A stretch of DNA of 64,000 nucleotides. Origin: RPQJ01 sp041910015. GTDB taxonomy: Bacteria > Pseudomonadota > Gammaproteobacteria > Steroidobacterales > Steroidobacteraceae. Positions 19,832 to 29,475 of the stretch are shown piece after piece (position 1 is the stretch's first letter; each line of letters starts with the position of its first letter). Below the pieces are notes generated by a model. It saw only the letters and a list, made by a program, of their open reading frames with translations. It ran no database searches and was not told where the DNA came from. The DNA is taken from positions 1-64,000 of the forward strand of contig JAYRRR010000133.1 in assembly GCA_041910015.1 (NCBI GenBank), written 5' to 3'. The position numbers and the translations under genes were made by a program.

Positions 19832-20818
19832 ATGCGCGCGTATTCGAAGAAAGACGTCGACAAGAAGGCCCTCAAGGGAGCGAGGATTGCCGTCGTCGGC
19901 TATGGCAGCCAGGGTCGCGCGCACGCGTTGAACCTGAAGGACTCCGGCTACGACGTCGTCGTCGGCGTCCGCAAGGGCGACAGCTGGAAGCAGGCGAAGA
20001 AGGACGGGCTCGCCGTCAGCACGCCCGCCGAGGCCGTCAAGGGCGCCGCGCTGGTCGCACTGCTCACGCCCGACACGACGCAGGCCGAGAATTACAAGGA
20101 GATCCTGCCGAACCTGGCGCAGGGCGCGACGCTGCTCTTCGCCCACGGCTTCAACATCCACTTCGGCCAGATCAAGCCGCGCAAGGATCTCGACGTCGTA
20201 CTGATCGCACCAAAGGGCCCGGGTGGCCTCGTGCGGCGCCAGTTCCAGGAAGGCCGCGGCGTGCCCTGTCTGATCGCCGTCGCGCAGGACGCCTCGGGCA
20301 AGGCCCGGGCCAGGGCGCTCGCCTACGCGGACGGCATCGGCGGCACGCGTGCCGGCGTCATCGAGACCACGTTCAAGGAAGAGACCGAGACGGATCTCTT
20401 CGGCGAGCAGGCCGTGCTCTGCGGCGGCGCCACGGAACTCGTGGTCAAGGGCTACGAGACGCTGGTCGAAGCCGGCTACCAGCCCGAGGTCGCCTATTAC
20501 GAATGCCTGCACGAGCTGAAGCTCATCGTCGACCTGCTGCACGAGGGCGGGCTCGCGAAGATGCACAAGTACATCTCCCACACCGCCAAGTGGGGCGACC
20601 TCACGCGCGGCCCGCGCGTCGTCAACAAGGCGACCAAGAAAGAGATGAAGAAGATCCTCGGCGAGATCCAGGACGGCAGCTTCGCGCGCGTCTGGATCCG
20701 CGAGAACAAGACCGGCCGCCGGAAGTACGAGGCGCTCATGAAGCAGGACCTCGCGCACCCGATCGAGAAGGTCGGCGCGCAGCTTCGCGCGCGCATGCCC
20801 TGGCTGAACCAGGGTTGA
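19832..20818 (+). CDS. ilvC: Ketol-acid reductoisomerase
   Basis: 328 residues, a class I (short) KARI that uses NADPH to isomerise and reduce acetolactate and acetohydroxybutyrate. The Rossmann motif GYGSQGRAHALNLKDSG is at residues 25-41. The metal site Glu/Asp residues are in the knotted C-domain (ETDLFGEQAVLCGG, YECLHELKLIVDL). It heads the Leu-controlled operon; leuA follows 43 bases later. Confidence 0.97.
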   Translation: MRAYSKKDVDKKALKGARIAVVGYGSQGRAHALNLKDSGYDVVVGVRKGDSWKQAKKDGLAVSTPAEAVKGAALVALLTPDTTQAENYKEILPNLAQGATLLFAHGFNIHFGQIKPRKDLDVVLIAPKGPGGLVRRQFQEGRGVPCLIAVAQDASGKARARALAYADGIGGTRAGVIETTFKEETETDLFGEQAVLCGGATELVVKGYETLVEAGYQPEVAYYECLHELKLIVDLLHEGGLAKMHKYISHTAKWGDLTRGPRVVNKATKKEMKKILGEIQDGSFARVWIRENKTGRRKYEALMKQDLAHPIEKVGAQLRARMPWLNQG

Positions 20819-20861
20819 GGACCGCGCCGCACTCCACTCCCGACACCGCACGGTGAAGAAC

Positions 20862-22424
<1,563 letters not shown>

Positions 22425-22457
22425 GGCCGCGCGGCGAGCACCGCCATCGGAGTCCGA

Positions 22458-23864
22458 ATGTCCACCAGGAAGAGCCTGTTCGAGAAGGTCTGGGAGCGGC
22501 ACGTCGTCGTGCCCGAAACTGCCGAGACGCCCGCCGTCCTCTACGTCGACCTGCATCTCGTCCACGAGGTGACCTCGCCGCAGGCCTTCGACGTGCTGCG
22601 CAGCCGCGGCCTGAAGGTGCGTCGTCTCGACCGCACGCTCGCGACCATGGACCACTCGACGCCGACCGACACGGCGCAGGTCTTCGGCGGCCTGCCGATC
22701 CGGCTCGAGTCGGCCGCGAAGCAGGTGCACCAGCTCGAGATGAACTGCGCCGAGTTCGGCGTGAACCTGCTCGGCCTGCGTGACGACCGCCGCGGCATTG
22801 TGCACGTGATCGGTCCCGAGCTCGGTGCCACGCAGCCCGGCAAGACGATCGTCTGCGGCGACAGCCACACCAGCACGCACGGGGCATTCGGCGCCCTCGC
22901 CTTCGGCATCGGCACGACCGAGGTCGGCTACGTGCTCGCCACGCAATGCCTGCTGCAACGCCAGCCGAAGTCCCTCGCCATCGACGTCGCGGGCCGCCTG
23001 CCGGCCGGTGTCACGGCCAAGGACCTCGTGCTCGCGATCATCGGCCGGATCGGCGTCAACGGCGGCACCGGCCACGTCATCGAATACCGCGGTCCCGCGA
23101 TCGAGGCGCTGTCGATGGACGAGCGCATGACGGTCTGCAACATGTCGATCGAGGCCGGCGCGCGCGCCGGCATGATCGCGCCGGACGCGACCACGTTCGA
23201 CTATCTGCAGGGTCGTCCGTACGCGCCGCAGGGCGACGCCTGGGAGGCCGCCGTGGCCGACTGGGCCACGCTGCGCTCCGACGACGGCGCGACCTATGAC
23301 GAACGCGTGGCCATCGACACGGGCGCGCTCGAGCCGATGATCACCTTCGGCACGAACCCCGGCATGGTGACCAACATCGGTGGCGTCGTGCCGGACCGGC
23401 CCGGCGACACCGTGTTCGCACGCTCGCTCGCCTACATGGGCCTGCAACCCGGCGACAGGCTGGTCGACAAGTCCGTGCAGGTCGTCTTCATCGGCAGTTG
23501 CACCAACGGCCGGCTGTCCGACCTCGAGGCGGCTGCCGGGGTCCTGCGCGGTCGCAAGGTGGCCCGCGGCGTGCGCGTGCTGGTTGTGCCCGGCTCGCAG
23601 CAGGTCAAGCGGCAGGCCGAGGAACGCGGCCTCGCGCAGGTGTTCCTGGATGCCGGCGCCGAATGGCGCGAGTCCGGCTGCTCGATGTGCCTCGGCATGA
23701 ACGGTGACCTCGTCGACGCCGGTCAGTACTGCGTGAGCACCAGCAACCGCAACTTCGAGGGCCGGCAGGGCATCGGCGCACGCACGCTGCTCGCAAGCCC
23801 CGCCGCCGCCGCCGCGGCCGCGATCCGCGGCCACGTGACGGACCCGCGCGAATTCCTCGGCTGA
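22458..23864 (+). CDS. leuC: 3-isopropylmalate dehydratase large subunit
   Basis: 468 residues of the aconitase superfamily. It carries the [4Fe-4S] cysteines in GSCTNGR and SGCSMCLGMN, and CGDSHTSTHGAFG near the substrate site. With LeuD it isomerises 2-isopropylmalate to 3-isopropylmalate. A GGAG precedes the ATG and leuD follows 29 bases later. Confidence 0.97.
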   Translation: MSTRKSLFEKVWERHVVVPETAETPAVLYVDLHLVHEVTSPQAFDVLRSRGLKVRRLDRTLATMDHSTPTDTAQVFGGLPIRLESAAKQVHQLEMNCAEFGVNLLGLRDDRRGIVHVIGPELGATQPGKTIVCGDSHTSTHGAFGALAFGIGTTEVGYVLATQCLLQRQPKSLAIDVAGRLPAGVTAKDLVLAIIGRIGVNGGTGHVIEYRGPAIEALSMDERMTVCNMSIEAGARAGMIAPDATTFDYLQGRPYAPQGDAWEAAVADWATLRSDDGATYDERVAIDTGALEPMITFGTNPGMVTNIGGVVPDRPGDTVFARSLAYMGLQPGDRLVDKSVQVVFIGSCTNGRLSDLEAAAGVLRGRKVARGVRVLVVPGSQQVKRQAEERGLAQVFLDAGAEWRESGCSMCLGMNGDLVDAGQYCVSTSNRNFEGRQGIGARTLLASPAAAAAAAIRGHVTDPREFLG

Positions 23865-23893
23865 CCGCGCCCGCGACAACCAGAACCCACCCC

Positions 23894-24475
23894 ATGGAAC
23901 CGATCACAGTCATCCGCTCGCGGACGGTCGTCATGCCGTCCACCAACATCGACACCGACCAGATCATCCCCGCGCGCTTCCTCACGACCACGGTACGTGA
24001 CGGCCTCGGCGTCTCGCTGTTCGCCGACTGGCGCTACGACGAGACCGGCCAGCCGCGCGCCGACTTCGTGCTCAACCAGCCACAGTCGCGGGGCTGCCAA
24101 ATCCTGGTGGCCGGCCGCAACATCGGCTGCGGTTCCTCGCGCGAGCATGCGCCGTGGGCCCTGCTCGACTACGGCTTCCGCGCGGTGATCAGCACCGGGA
24201 TCGCGGACATCTTCCGCAACAACAGCCTCAAGAACGGCCTGTTGCCGGTGGTGGTGGACGAAGCCACGCACGCCTGGCTGGTCGCCCATCCCGGCGTCGA
24301 GGTCGCAATCGACCTGCCCGCGGCGTCGCTGCGGCTGCCCGACGGCCGCGAGGCGCGCTTTCCGATCGACGCGTTCGCGCGCTATTGCCTCATGAACGGC
24401 ATCGACGAGCTCGGCTACCTGCTGAACCAGTTGCCGGCCATCGAGCGCCACGAGCAGTCAAGGGGCGTGCGGTGA
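23894..24475 (+). CDS. leuD: 3-isopropylmalate dehydratase small subunit
   Basis: 193 residues, the swivel-domain subunit of isopropylmalate isomerase. NIDTDQIIPARFL opens the protein and NIGCGSSREHAPWAL forms the substrate-recognition loop. Its stop overlaps the GTG start of leuB in a GTGA junction, which implies translational coupling. Confidence 0.97.
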   Translation: MEPITVIRSRTVVMPSTNIDTDQIIPARFLTTTVRDGLGVSLFADWRYDETGQPRADFVLNQPQSRGCQILVAGRNIGCGSSREHAPWALLDYGFRAVISTGIADIFRNNSLKNGLLPVVVDEATHAWLVAHPGVEVAIDLPAASLRLPDGREARFPIDAFARYCLMNGIDELGYLLNQLPAIERHEQSRGVR

Positions 24476-25542
24476 GGGCGCGCATCGCAGTCCTGGGCGG
24501 CGATGGCATCGGTCCCGAGGTCACCGCCGAGGCAGTGCGCGTCCTCGACGCCATCGCACGGAAGTTCGGCCACGAGTTCCAGTACGCCGAGGCGCTGGTC
24601 GGCGGCGCGGCCATCGATGCCTCCGGCTCCGCGCTGCCACCGCGCACGATCGATGCGTGCCGCGAAAGCGCCGCCGTGCTGCTCGGCGCCGTGGGCGGTC
24701 CGCAATGGTCGGATCCGTCGGCGCGCGTGCGCCCCGAGCAGGGGCTGCTGGAGCTGCGCCGGACGCTCGGCGTGTTCGCGAACCTGCGTCCCGTGAAGCC
24801 GCTGCCATCGATGCTCGATGCCTCGCCACTCAAGCCCGAGGTGATCAGCGGCACCGATATCCTGGTCGTGCGCGAATTGACGGGAGGCATCTATTTCGGC
24901 CGCAAGAGTCGCACGGCGCACGAGGCCGAGGACGTCTGCACGTACACCGTCACCGAGATCGAACGCGTCACGCGGGTGGCGGCCCGGCTGGCCGTGGGTC
25001 GCCGCGGCAGGATCGCCTCCGTCGACAAGGCGAACGTGCTCGAGACTTCGCGACTGTGGCGTTCAGTGGTCGAGCGCGTCCTCGGCCAGGAGTTTCCGCA
25101 GATCGAATTCGAGCACGTGCTGGTCGATGCCGCGGCGATGCACCTGATCCGCCGCCCCGCCTCCTACGACGTCATCCTCACCGAGAACATGTTCGGCGAC
25201 ATCCTCACCGACGAGGCGTCGATGATCGCTGGATCGCTGGGTCTGCTGCCTTCGGCCTCGCTCGGCGACGGCCGCGTGGGTCTCTATGAACCGATCCACG
25301 GTTCGGCTCCCGACATCGCCGGTCGCGGCATCGCGAATCCGTACGGCACGATCCTCAGCGCCGCCCTGCTGCTTAGGTATTCACTGGGGCTCGAAGCCGA
25401 GGCACAGGCCGTCGAAGCGGCCGTGGCGGACGCGGTCGCCGCGGGCGTGCGCACCGCCGACATCGCGCAGCCCGGACGGCCGTCCGTCGGCAGCCGGGAG
25501 GCCGGCTCGGCCGTGGTTGATCGCATCTTGTCAAGTCATTGA
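24472..25542 (+). CDS. leuB: 3-isopropylmalate dehydrogenase
   Basis: 356 residues from a GTG that overlaps the leuD stop. It oxidatively decarboxylates 3-isopropylmalate with NAD. ARIAVLGGDGIGPEVTAEA opens the protein, RELTGGIYFG binds substrate, and TENMFGDILTDEASM and EPIHGSAPDIAG provide metal and NAD contacts. It is the last gene of the operon, so all leucine-specific steps except the final transamination are in one transcript. Confidence 0.97.
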   Translation: MRARIAVLGGDGIGPEVTAEAVRVLDAIARKFGHEFQYAEALVGGAAIDASGSALPPRTIDACRESAAVLLGAVGGPQWSDPSARVRPEQGLLELRRTLGVFANLRPVKPLPSMLDASPLKPEVISGTDILVVRELTGGIYFGRKSRTAHEAEDVCTYTVTEIERVTRVAARLAVGRRGRIASVDKANVLETSRLWRSVVERVLGQEFPQIEFEHVLVDAAAMHLIRRPASYDVILTENMFGDILTDEASMIAGSLGLLPSASLGDGRVGLYEPIHGSAPDIAGRGIANPYGTILSAALLLRYSLGLEAEAQAVEAAVADAVAAGVRTADIAQPGRPSVGSREAGSAVVDRILSSH

Positions 25543-25629
25543 ATTTCAGTGACTTACGACTTTGTCCACAGAAACTGTCAAGCTACACTTGAGAACGCCC
25601 GCACTGGCGAAAAAACAACCACGCCGGGG

Positions 25630-25660
25630 TGGACGAAGGGCGGTTTTTCGGCGCTATACT
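25630..25660 (+). promoter_or_regulatory. Promoter of the small RNA at 25667
   Basis: TATACT at 25655-25660 is a good -10. TGGACG at 25630-25635 is the best -35 but with a long 19-base spacer. A transcript would start near 25667, just before a perfect 9-bp hairpin. Confidence 0.5.
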
Positions 25661-25666
25661 GCACCC

Positions 25667-25824
25667 TCGCAGCGGGCCGAGCGCCCGCTGCCCCCGGATC
25701 GAGATCGAATCGACGTGCTCGCAAGTGTGGTGAGGACTTGAGTCGGGTTAGTCTTTGTCTCAGGGAATGAGGCAGCTCGGGTCCCAACCCCCGAAGGCCG
25801 GCAGGAATGCCGGCCTTCTTTTTT
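25667..25824 (+). ncRNA. Putative structured small RNA, about 158 nt, family unknown
   Basis: It lies between the end of leuB and the convergent metB region and has its own promoter and a strong terminator. The 5' end folds into GCAGCGGGC/GCCCGCTGC (25669-25691). CTCA-GGGAA-TGAG (about 25759-25771) forms a small hairpin with GGGAA in the loop, and the terminator loop is GGAA. GGA also occurs at 25696 and 25734. Repeated GGA in loops is what CsrA/RsmA-binding RNAs show, but four sites is modest. The ends do not pair as in 6S RNA. No good ORF with a ribosome site is inside. Confidence 0.5.
25794..25824 (+). terminator. Strong Rho-independent terminator of the small RNA
   Basis: A perfect 10-bp stem AAGGCCGGCA/TGCCGGCCTT with a GGAA loop is followed by CTTTTTT. 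This is the best intrinsic terminator in the window. Confidence 0.85.
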
Positions 25825-26149
25825 GCACGGGTGTCACTCGATGGCGCGCGCGACATCGAGTGGTCCGGCGAATCGACACGGAACACGTAGCTCAGGACGT
25901 TGACGACGGGAAGGATCAACTCCGATCGTCCAGGCGGTCGAGCAGAGCGGCGAAGTCGTTCAAATCAATCCCCGACCGCAGGCCGCCCATGGCGCGGCTC
26001 ACGGGCAGCCGAACCGGTGAAGACCCTCGTCGAGACGGACCGTGGTTCTCATATGCCCAGGCATCCCAAGCTGCATGTCAGCATGCCACACGGCCGTCCG
26101 GTCGGATTCCCCAGGGCACATCAGGGCCACACCTCGATGACAGCCGGGG
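25825..26149. other. Non-coding or decayed stretch between the small RNA and the toxin remnant
   Basis: About 325 bases with no gene that I can support. On the minus strand a 24-residue frame starting at 25992 ends in DFAALLDRLDDRS and may be a leftover of a lost gene, possibly the antitoxin or another neighbour, but no family can be named. Confidence 0.3.
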
Positions 26150-26312
26150 ATCGCGACGTCATCGGCCCCGGCTGCGGTCCAGCGGAAGCAGACGTGCCAT
26201 TGATCGTTGATGCGGATGCTGTACTGGCCTGTGCGCCGACCCTTCAACGCGTCGAGATGATTGCCCGGCGGCACCTCGAGGTCGTCAGGCTGTCGGGCCT
26301 CGCAGCGCCGCA
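26150..26312 (-). pseudogene. Remnant of a HigB/RelE-type toxin gene (C-terminal half)
   Basis: The frame encodes DDLEVPPGNHLDALKGRR, TGQYSIRINDQWHVCFRW and AAGADDVAI in a row, the well-known C-terminal core of the HigB/RelE-like plasmid-maintenance toxins. The first 45 or so residues of that family are absent: homology begins right at the metB stop codon. No recognisable HigA antitoxin follows; the open frame runs on into unrelated residues to 25999. It looks like a broken toxin-antitoxin module left by a deletion. Confidence 0.6.
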
Positions 26313-27463
26313 TCGAGACCGGCGCGCAAATCGCGCAGCAGATCGTCGCCATCCTCGATGCCGACCGACAGCCGCACGAGCGTCTCGGAGATGCCGGCGC
26401 ACGCGCGCGCCGCCTCGTCCATCGCCGCGTGCGTCATGCTCGCCGGATGCGCCACGAGGCTCTCGACGCCACCCAGCGATTCCGCGAGCGAGAACAGGTG
26501 CAGGTTGCCGAGCAGCGCCTTGACGTTGTCGAGCGTGCCCCCGAGCTCGAAACTGACCATCGCACCGAACCCCTGCTGCTGTCGCTTCGCGATCTCGTGG
26601 CCGGCATGCCCGGGCAGGCCGGGGAAATACACCTTGGCCACCGCCGGATGGCCAGCCAGCAGTTCGGCGACGCGCCCGGCATTCTCGCCATGGGCGCGCA
26701 TGCGCGCGTGCAGCGTGCGCAGGCCGCGCAGCGTCAGGAACGCGTCGAACGGCGCGCCCGTCACGCCGATGCAGTTGCCCCACCACTTCACCTGCTCGTG
26801 CAGTTCTGGCGTCGCCGAAATCACGGCGCCGCCGACGACGTCGCTGTGGCCGTTGAGGTATTTGGTCGTCGAGTGGACGACCAGGTCGGCGCCGAACGCG
26901 AGCGGTTTCTGCCAGACCGGTGACAGGAACGTGTTGTCGGCCGCCACGAGCGCGCCCGCGGCCCGGGCGCGCGCGGCCACGTCGGCAAGGTCGACGATGC
27001 GCAGCAGCGGATTGCTCGGCGTCTCGATCCAGACGAGCGCGGGCTTCGCCGCGAGCGCGGCCGCGAGCGCCGCCGCATCCTGGTAGTCGACGAACCGCAC
27101 TTGCAGCGCGGCGCGCTGGCCGAGCGCATTGAACAGCCGGTACGTCCCGCCGTAGCAGGCGTGCGGCACGACAGCAACCTGTTCGGGCCGGAAGAGCTGC
27201 GTGACGAGCGACACGGCACCCATGCCGGAAGCGGTGACGACGGCGCCCGCGCCACCCTCGAGGTCGGCCAGCGCCCGGCCGAGCGCGTCGCGCGTCGGGT
27301 TGCCGGAACGCGAGTAGTCGTACTCGCGCTTCTCGCCGTAGCCACCGAAGGCGAACGTCGACGTCAGGTGGATCGGCGGCACGACCGCGCCGTGCTGCGT
27401 GTCCGTTTCGAGGGCCGCCCGCACGGTGCGGGTCCGGAGGCTGTCGTCCTGTGCGTTGCTCAT
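26285..27463 (-). CDS. metB: Cystathionine gamma-synthase / O-succinylhomoserine sulfhydrylase
   Basis: 392 residues of the Cys/Met-metabolism PLP family. The lysine that binds PLP is K201 in HSTTKYLNGHSD. YSRSGNPTRDALGRAL and ETPSNPLLRIVDL are family signatures. Coming directly after a homoserine O-succinyltransferase, it most likely uses O-succinylhomoserine, with cysteine (giving cystathionine) or sulfide (giving homocysteine); sequence alone does not separate the two. The ATG at 27463 is 11 bases after metX, so they share the SAM riboswitch. The last dozen residues look unrelated to the family and may reflect the deletion that removed the toxin N-terminus. Confidence 0.92.
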   Translation of the reverse strand: MSNAQDDSLRTRTVRAALETDTQHGAVVPPIHLTSTFAFGGYGEKREYDYSRSGNPTRDALGRALADLEGGAGAVVTASGMGAVSLVTQLFRPEQVAVVPHACYGGTYRLFNALGQRAALQVRFVDYQDAAALAAALAAKPALVWIETPSNPLLRIVDLADVAARARAAGALVAADNTFLSPVWQKPLAFGADLVVHSTTKYLNGHSDVVGGAVISATPELHEQVKWWGNCIGVTGAPFDAFLTLRGLRTLHARMRAHGENAGRVAELLAGHPAVAKVYFPGLPGHAGHEIAKRQQQGFGAMVSFELGGTLDNVKALLGNLHLFSLAESLGGVESLVAHPASMTHAAMDEAARACAGISETLVRLSVGIEDGDDLLRDLRAGLDAALRGPTA

Positions 27464-27474
27464 GGGTCCGTCGA

Positions 27475-28614
27475 TCAGTCGAGGCTGCGGTGAAAGACGT
27501 CGCGCAGGACGTCGGCTTCCTTGAAAAAGGCGTCGTGGCCGTAGACCGAGCTGATCTCGACCAGTTGACAGGGGCTGCCGGCGCCGTCGCGCAGGGCGCG
27601 CATGTCCGCGACCGGCACGAGCTGGTCCTCGAGCACGGCGATCAGGGTCATCGGCACGGCGATCCCGGCGGGCTCGACGCGGTGCAGGTCGATCGACTCC
27701 GACAGGCAGACGAACGCTTCCGGACGGTAGGTCTTCGAGTAGGCCTCGCCGCGCGAGACGATGTACGACTCGACCGGGAACACGAAGCGCCCGTCGCGAC
27801 GCTCGGCCTCGCCGGGAAACCGGTCCTCGAACTCGCGCACGGAGCGGTAGGTGGTCATCGCCAGCGCGCGCGCGAGCGTGAGGCCCTGCTCGCCCTCGCC
27901 GTGCGCGATCGCGTAACGGACGAAGTTGCGCTGCACGCTGCGCCAGGCCGTGGACATCGGGTGCGTGCGATGGGCTGCACTCATGACGATGCCGTGACGC
28001 AGCCGCGCAGCATGCGCCACGCCGAGCACGAGCGTGACCATGCCGCCGTAGGAGGCGCCGATGCAGCCGTGCAGCCTGTCGATGCCCAGGTGATCCATGA
28101 CCGCCAGCAGGCAACGCGCCTGGTCGTGCGCGCTGACGCTCGGAAACACCTCGCCGTGTTGCGGACCGGTCGTGCGATGGCTGCCGCCGAGAAAGTCGAT
28201 GCCAAGCACGCGGAAACGATCGGTGTCGAGCGCACACCCCGGGCCGGCGATGCCGTCCCACCAGCCGGGTACGCCCTCGCGTACGCGGAACACATTGCGC
28301 CCAGCCGAGATGCCGCCGAGGACTGCGACGACGGGTGCGCGCTCCGCGCCCGCGAGACGCCAGGCGATCTCGACGTGCGGCAGTGCGCCGCCGAAGTGCA
28401 GCGGGAACGGCGCATCGAGCGCCAGCACGTCCTCGAAGCACGCGTAGCCCCTGGGCAGCGAAATCGGACGCGCGGCCGCCGCCGGATCGAGCGACGAGGG
28501 ATCCGCCGCGCCGTCGTCGGCCGGGGCGGATGTCGCGGGATCGCCCGCGAGCGGCCGGCCGGTGCCGGGACCGGCCGACGGCGAAGATGATGTTGACGAA
28601 CGCGGCGCAGACAC
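27475..28614 (-). CDS. metX: Homoserine O-succinyltransferase (MetX-fold)
   Basis: 379 residues from a GTG at 28614. An alpha/beta-hydrolase-fold acyltransferase with nucleophile S188 in GCIGASYGGMV, and late Asp and His (VLEDQLVPVADM, SVYGHDAFFKE). The sequence resembles the Xanthomonas-type MetXS that transfers succinyl rather than acetyl to homoserine; that preference is inferred. The first 50 residues are Ser/Pro/Ala-rich and look disordered, so the start is uncertain and could lie further in. GAGAGG is 13 bases upstream of the GTG, a long spacing. Confidence 0.88.
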   Translation of the reverse strand: MSAPRSSTSSSPSAGPGTGRPLAGDPATSAPADDGAADPSSLDPAAAARPISLPRGYACFEDVLALDAPFPLHFGGALPHVEIAWRLAGAERAPVVAVLGGISAGRNVFRVREGVPGWWDGIAGPGCALDTDRFRVLGIDFLGGSHRTTGPQHGEVFPSVSAHDQARCLLAVMDHLGIDRLHGCIGASYGGMVTLVLGVAHAARLRHGIVMSAAHRTHPMSTAWRSVQRNFVRYAIAHGEGEQGLTLARALAMTTYRSVREFEDRFPGEAERRDGRFVFPVESYIVSRGEAYSKTYRPEAFVCLSESIDLHRVEPAGIAVPMTLIAVLEDQLVPVADMRALRDGAGSPCQLVEISSVYGHDAFFKEADVLRDVFHRSLD

Positions 28615-28834
28615 GATTCGGACCAGACCTCTCGACGACCGACCGTCGTTCGCACGAAGACATCGCCCTCGATGCGAACGCATGGGTTCCGGCGCGTACC
28701 ACCGTGGGTCGTGCCGGCACGTCTTGCCCGTCGAGAGGGCTGCGCGGAGGCGGGTCGATGGCGCGGACACGCGCAGGAGAGACGGTTGCGGCGACTGACA
28801 TCCCCGCCGGACGGCCGGGGCAGCCTCGCTGCAA

Positions 28835-28956
28835 CTCATCTTCCGGCGGACGGCCTTGCGGTCGATGTCCCCGTGGAGTTGGCACCATTTCGGACGGGTT
28901 GGGCCCGATGGTTGCCCCGGCATCAAAGGGCCATTCCCTCCGCCGGTCTCGATGAG
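28835..28956 (-). promoter_or_regulatory. SAM-I (S-box) riboswitch controlling metX-metB
   Basis: On the minus strand CTCATC (28956-28951) and GATGAG (28840-28835) close P1. The inner conserved blocks are in the right order: GGCGGAGGGAATGGCCCTTTGA, then GCCGGGGCAACC, AATGGTGCCAACTCC and CCGGAAGATGAG. These match the S-box consensus in the kink-turn, the core and the J3/4 region. It sits 221 bases before the metX start. A GC-rich hairpin (28820-28802) follows but has no U-run, so the mode of shut-off (Rho, translation or other) is not clear. Confidence 0.9.
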
Positions 28957-28964
28957 CGGGGCGC

Positions 28965-28993
28965 AGTGTATGGGCGCGCAGGCGTTCGCGCAA
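28965..28993 (-). promoter_or_regulatory. Promoter of the riboswitch-metX-metB transcript
   Basis: Minus strand: TTGCGC (28993-28988), 17 bases, TACACT (28970-28965). The predicted start near 28958 falls just ahead of riboswitch helix P1, as expected if the RNA begins with the aptamer. Confidence 0.65.
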
Positions 28994-29120
28994 GGAAGCG
29001 GGCCGCAATCCGGAGTCGGAACCGGTGGCCGGCGCGCCGAGGCGGGCCGCACCGGTGGCACCCGGCGCGCCGCGCCTGGTCCGGTCCGCGTCCGCGCGAC
29101 GGCTTGCCTGCGCCGCTCCA

Positions 29121-29150
29121 ATGTATTAGTGTGCTAATACGTTAATACAT
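29121..29150 (+). promoter_or_regulatory. Operator with three half-sites before the TrpR-like gene and his operon
   Basis: GTATTAG (29123-29129) and CTAATAC (29134-29140) form a perfect inverted repeat around TGTG, followed by TTAATAC at 29142-29148. The whole is also bounded by ATGTATTA and TAATACAT. This A+T-rich block stands out in 68% GC DNA and resembles the CTAG-centred operators of TrpR-family repressors. TAATAC may also be the -10 of the regulator and his operon. Confidence 0.65.
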
Positions 29151-29165
29151 CGACGGCCCGGCATC

Positions 29166-29474
29166 GTGAAGAAGCACCCCGGAATTTCCCCCCGCCAGGA
29201 GGCAGCGGCGGAACGTGCCCTCTTCCAGGCCTTCCTGACGCTGCGTTCGGTCGAGGAATGCCGGGCGTTCTTCAAGGATCTCTGCACGCCCGCCGAGCTG
29301 CAGGCGCTCGCGGATCGCTGGTCCGTCGTCGGCCTGCTCCAGGAAGGCTGCTCCTACCGGGACATCGCGCGGCAGACGGGCGTGAGCGTGACGACCATCG
29401 GCCGCGTCGCGCGCTACCTCGAGGCCGGCAACGGCGGTTACGTGCTGGCGGCGCGCCGCCTCGGAGAACGTTGA
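29166..29474 (+). CDS. TrpR-family (YerC/YecD) transcriptional regulator, probable histidine-operon repressor
   Basis: 102 residues starting at GTG. The body is the all-helical TrpR-like fold: LCTPAELQALADRWSVVGLL then the helix-turn-helix SYRDIARQTGVSVTTIGRVARYL. Its stop is one base before the ATG of hisG, so it is the first gene of the his transcription unit. A palindromic operator lies directly in front of it. A related regulator (HisR) of histidine genes has been proposed by comparative genomics in gammaproteobacteria, from memory; the ligand is presumably histidine. Confidence 0.85.
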   Translation: MKKHPGISPRQEAAAERALFQAFLTLRSVEECRAFFKDLCTPAELQALADRWSVVGLLQEGCSYRDIARQTGVSVTTIGRVARYLEAGNGGYVLAARRLGER

Positions 29475-29475
29475 G

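Noticed and set aside
25667..25824. The small RNA as a 6S RNA or tmRNA.
   Set aside because: The 5' and 3' ends form separate hairpins instead of a long closing stem, and no tag-peptide frame or alanine acceptor is present.
28615..29121. The metX frame stays open upstream for another 170 codons, through the SAM-I region.
   Set aside because: The RNA aptamer and promoter explain this DNA; the translated residues have no homology and G+C-rich non-coding DNA often stays open.
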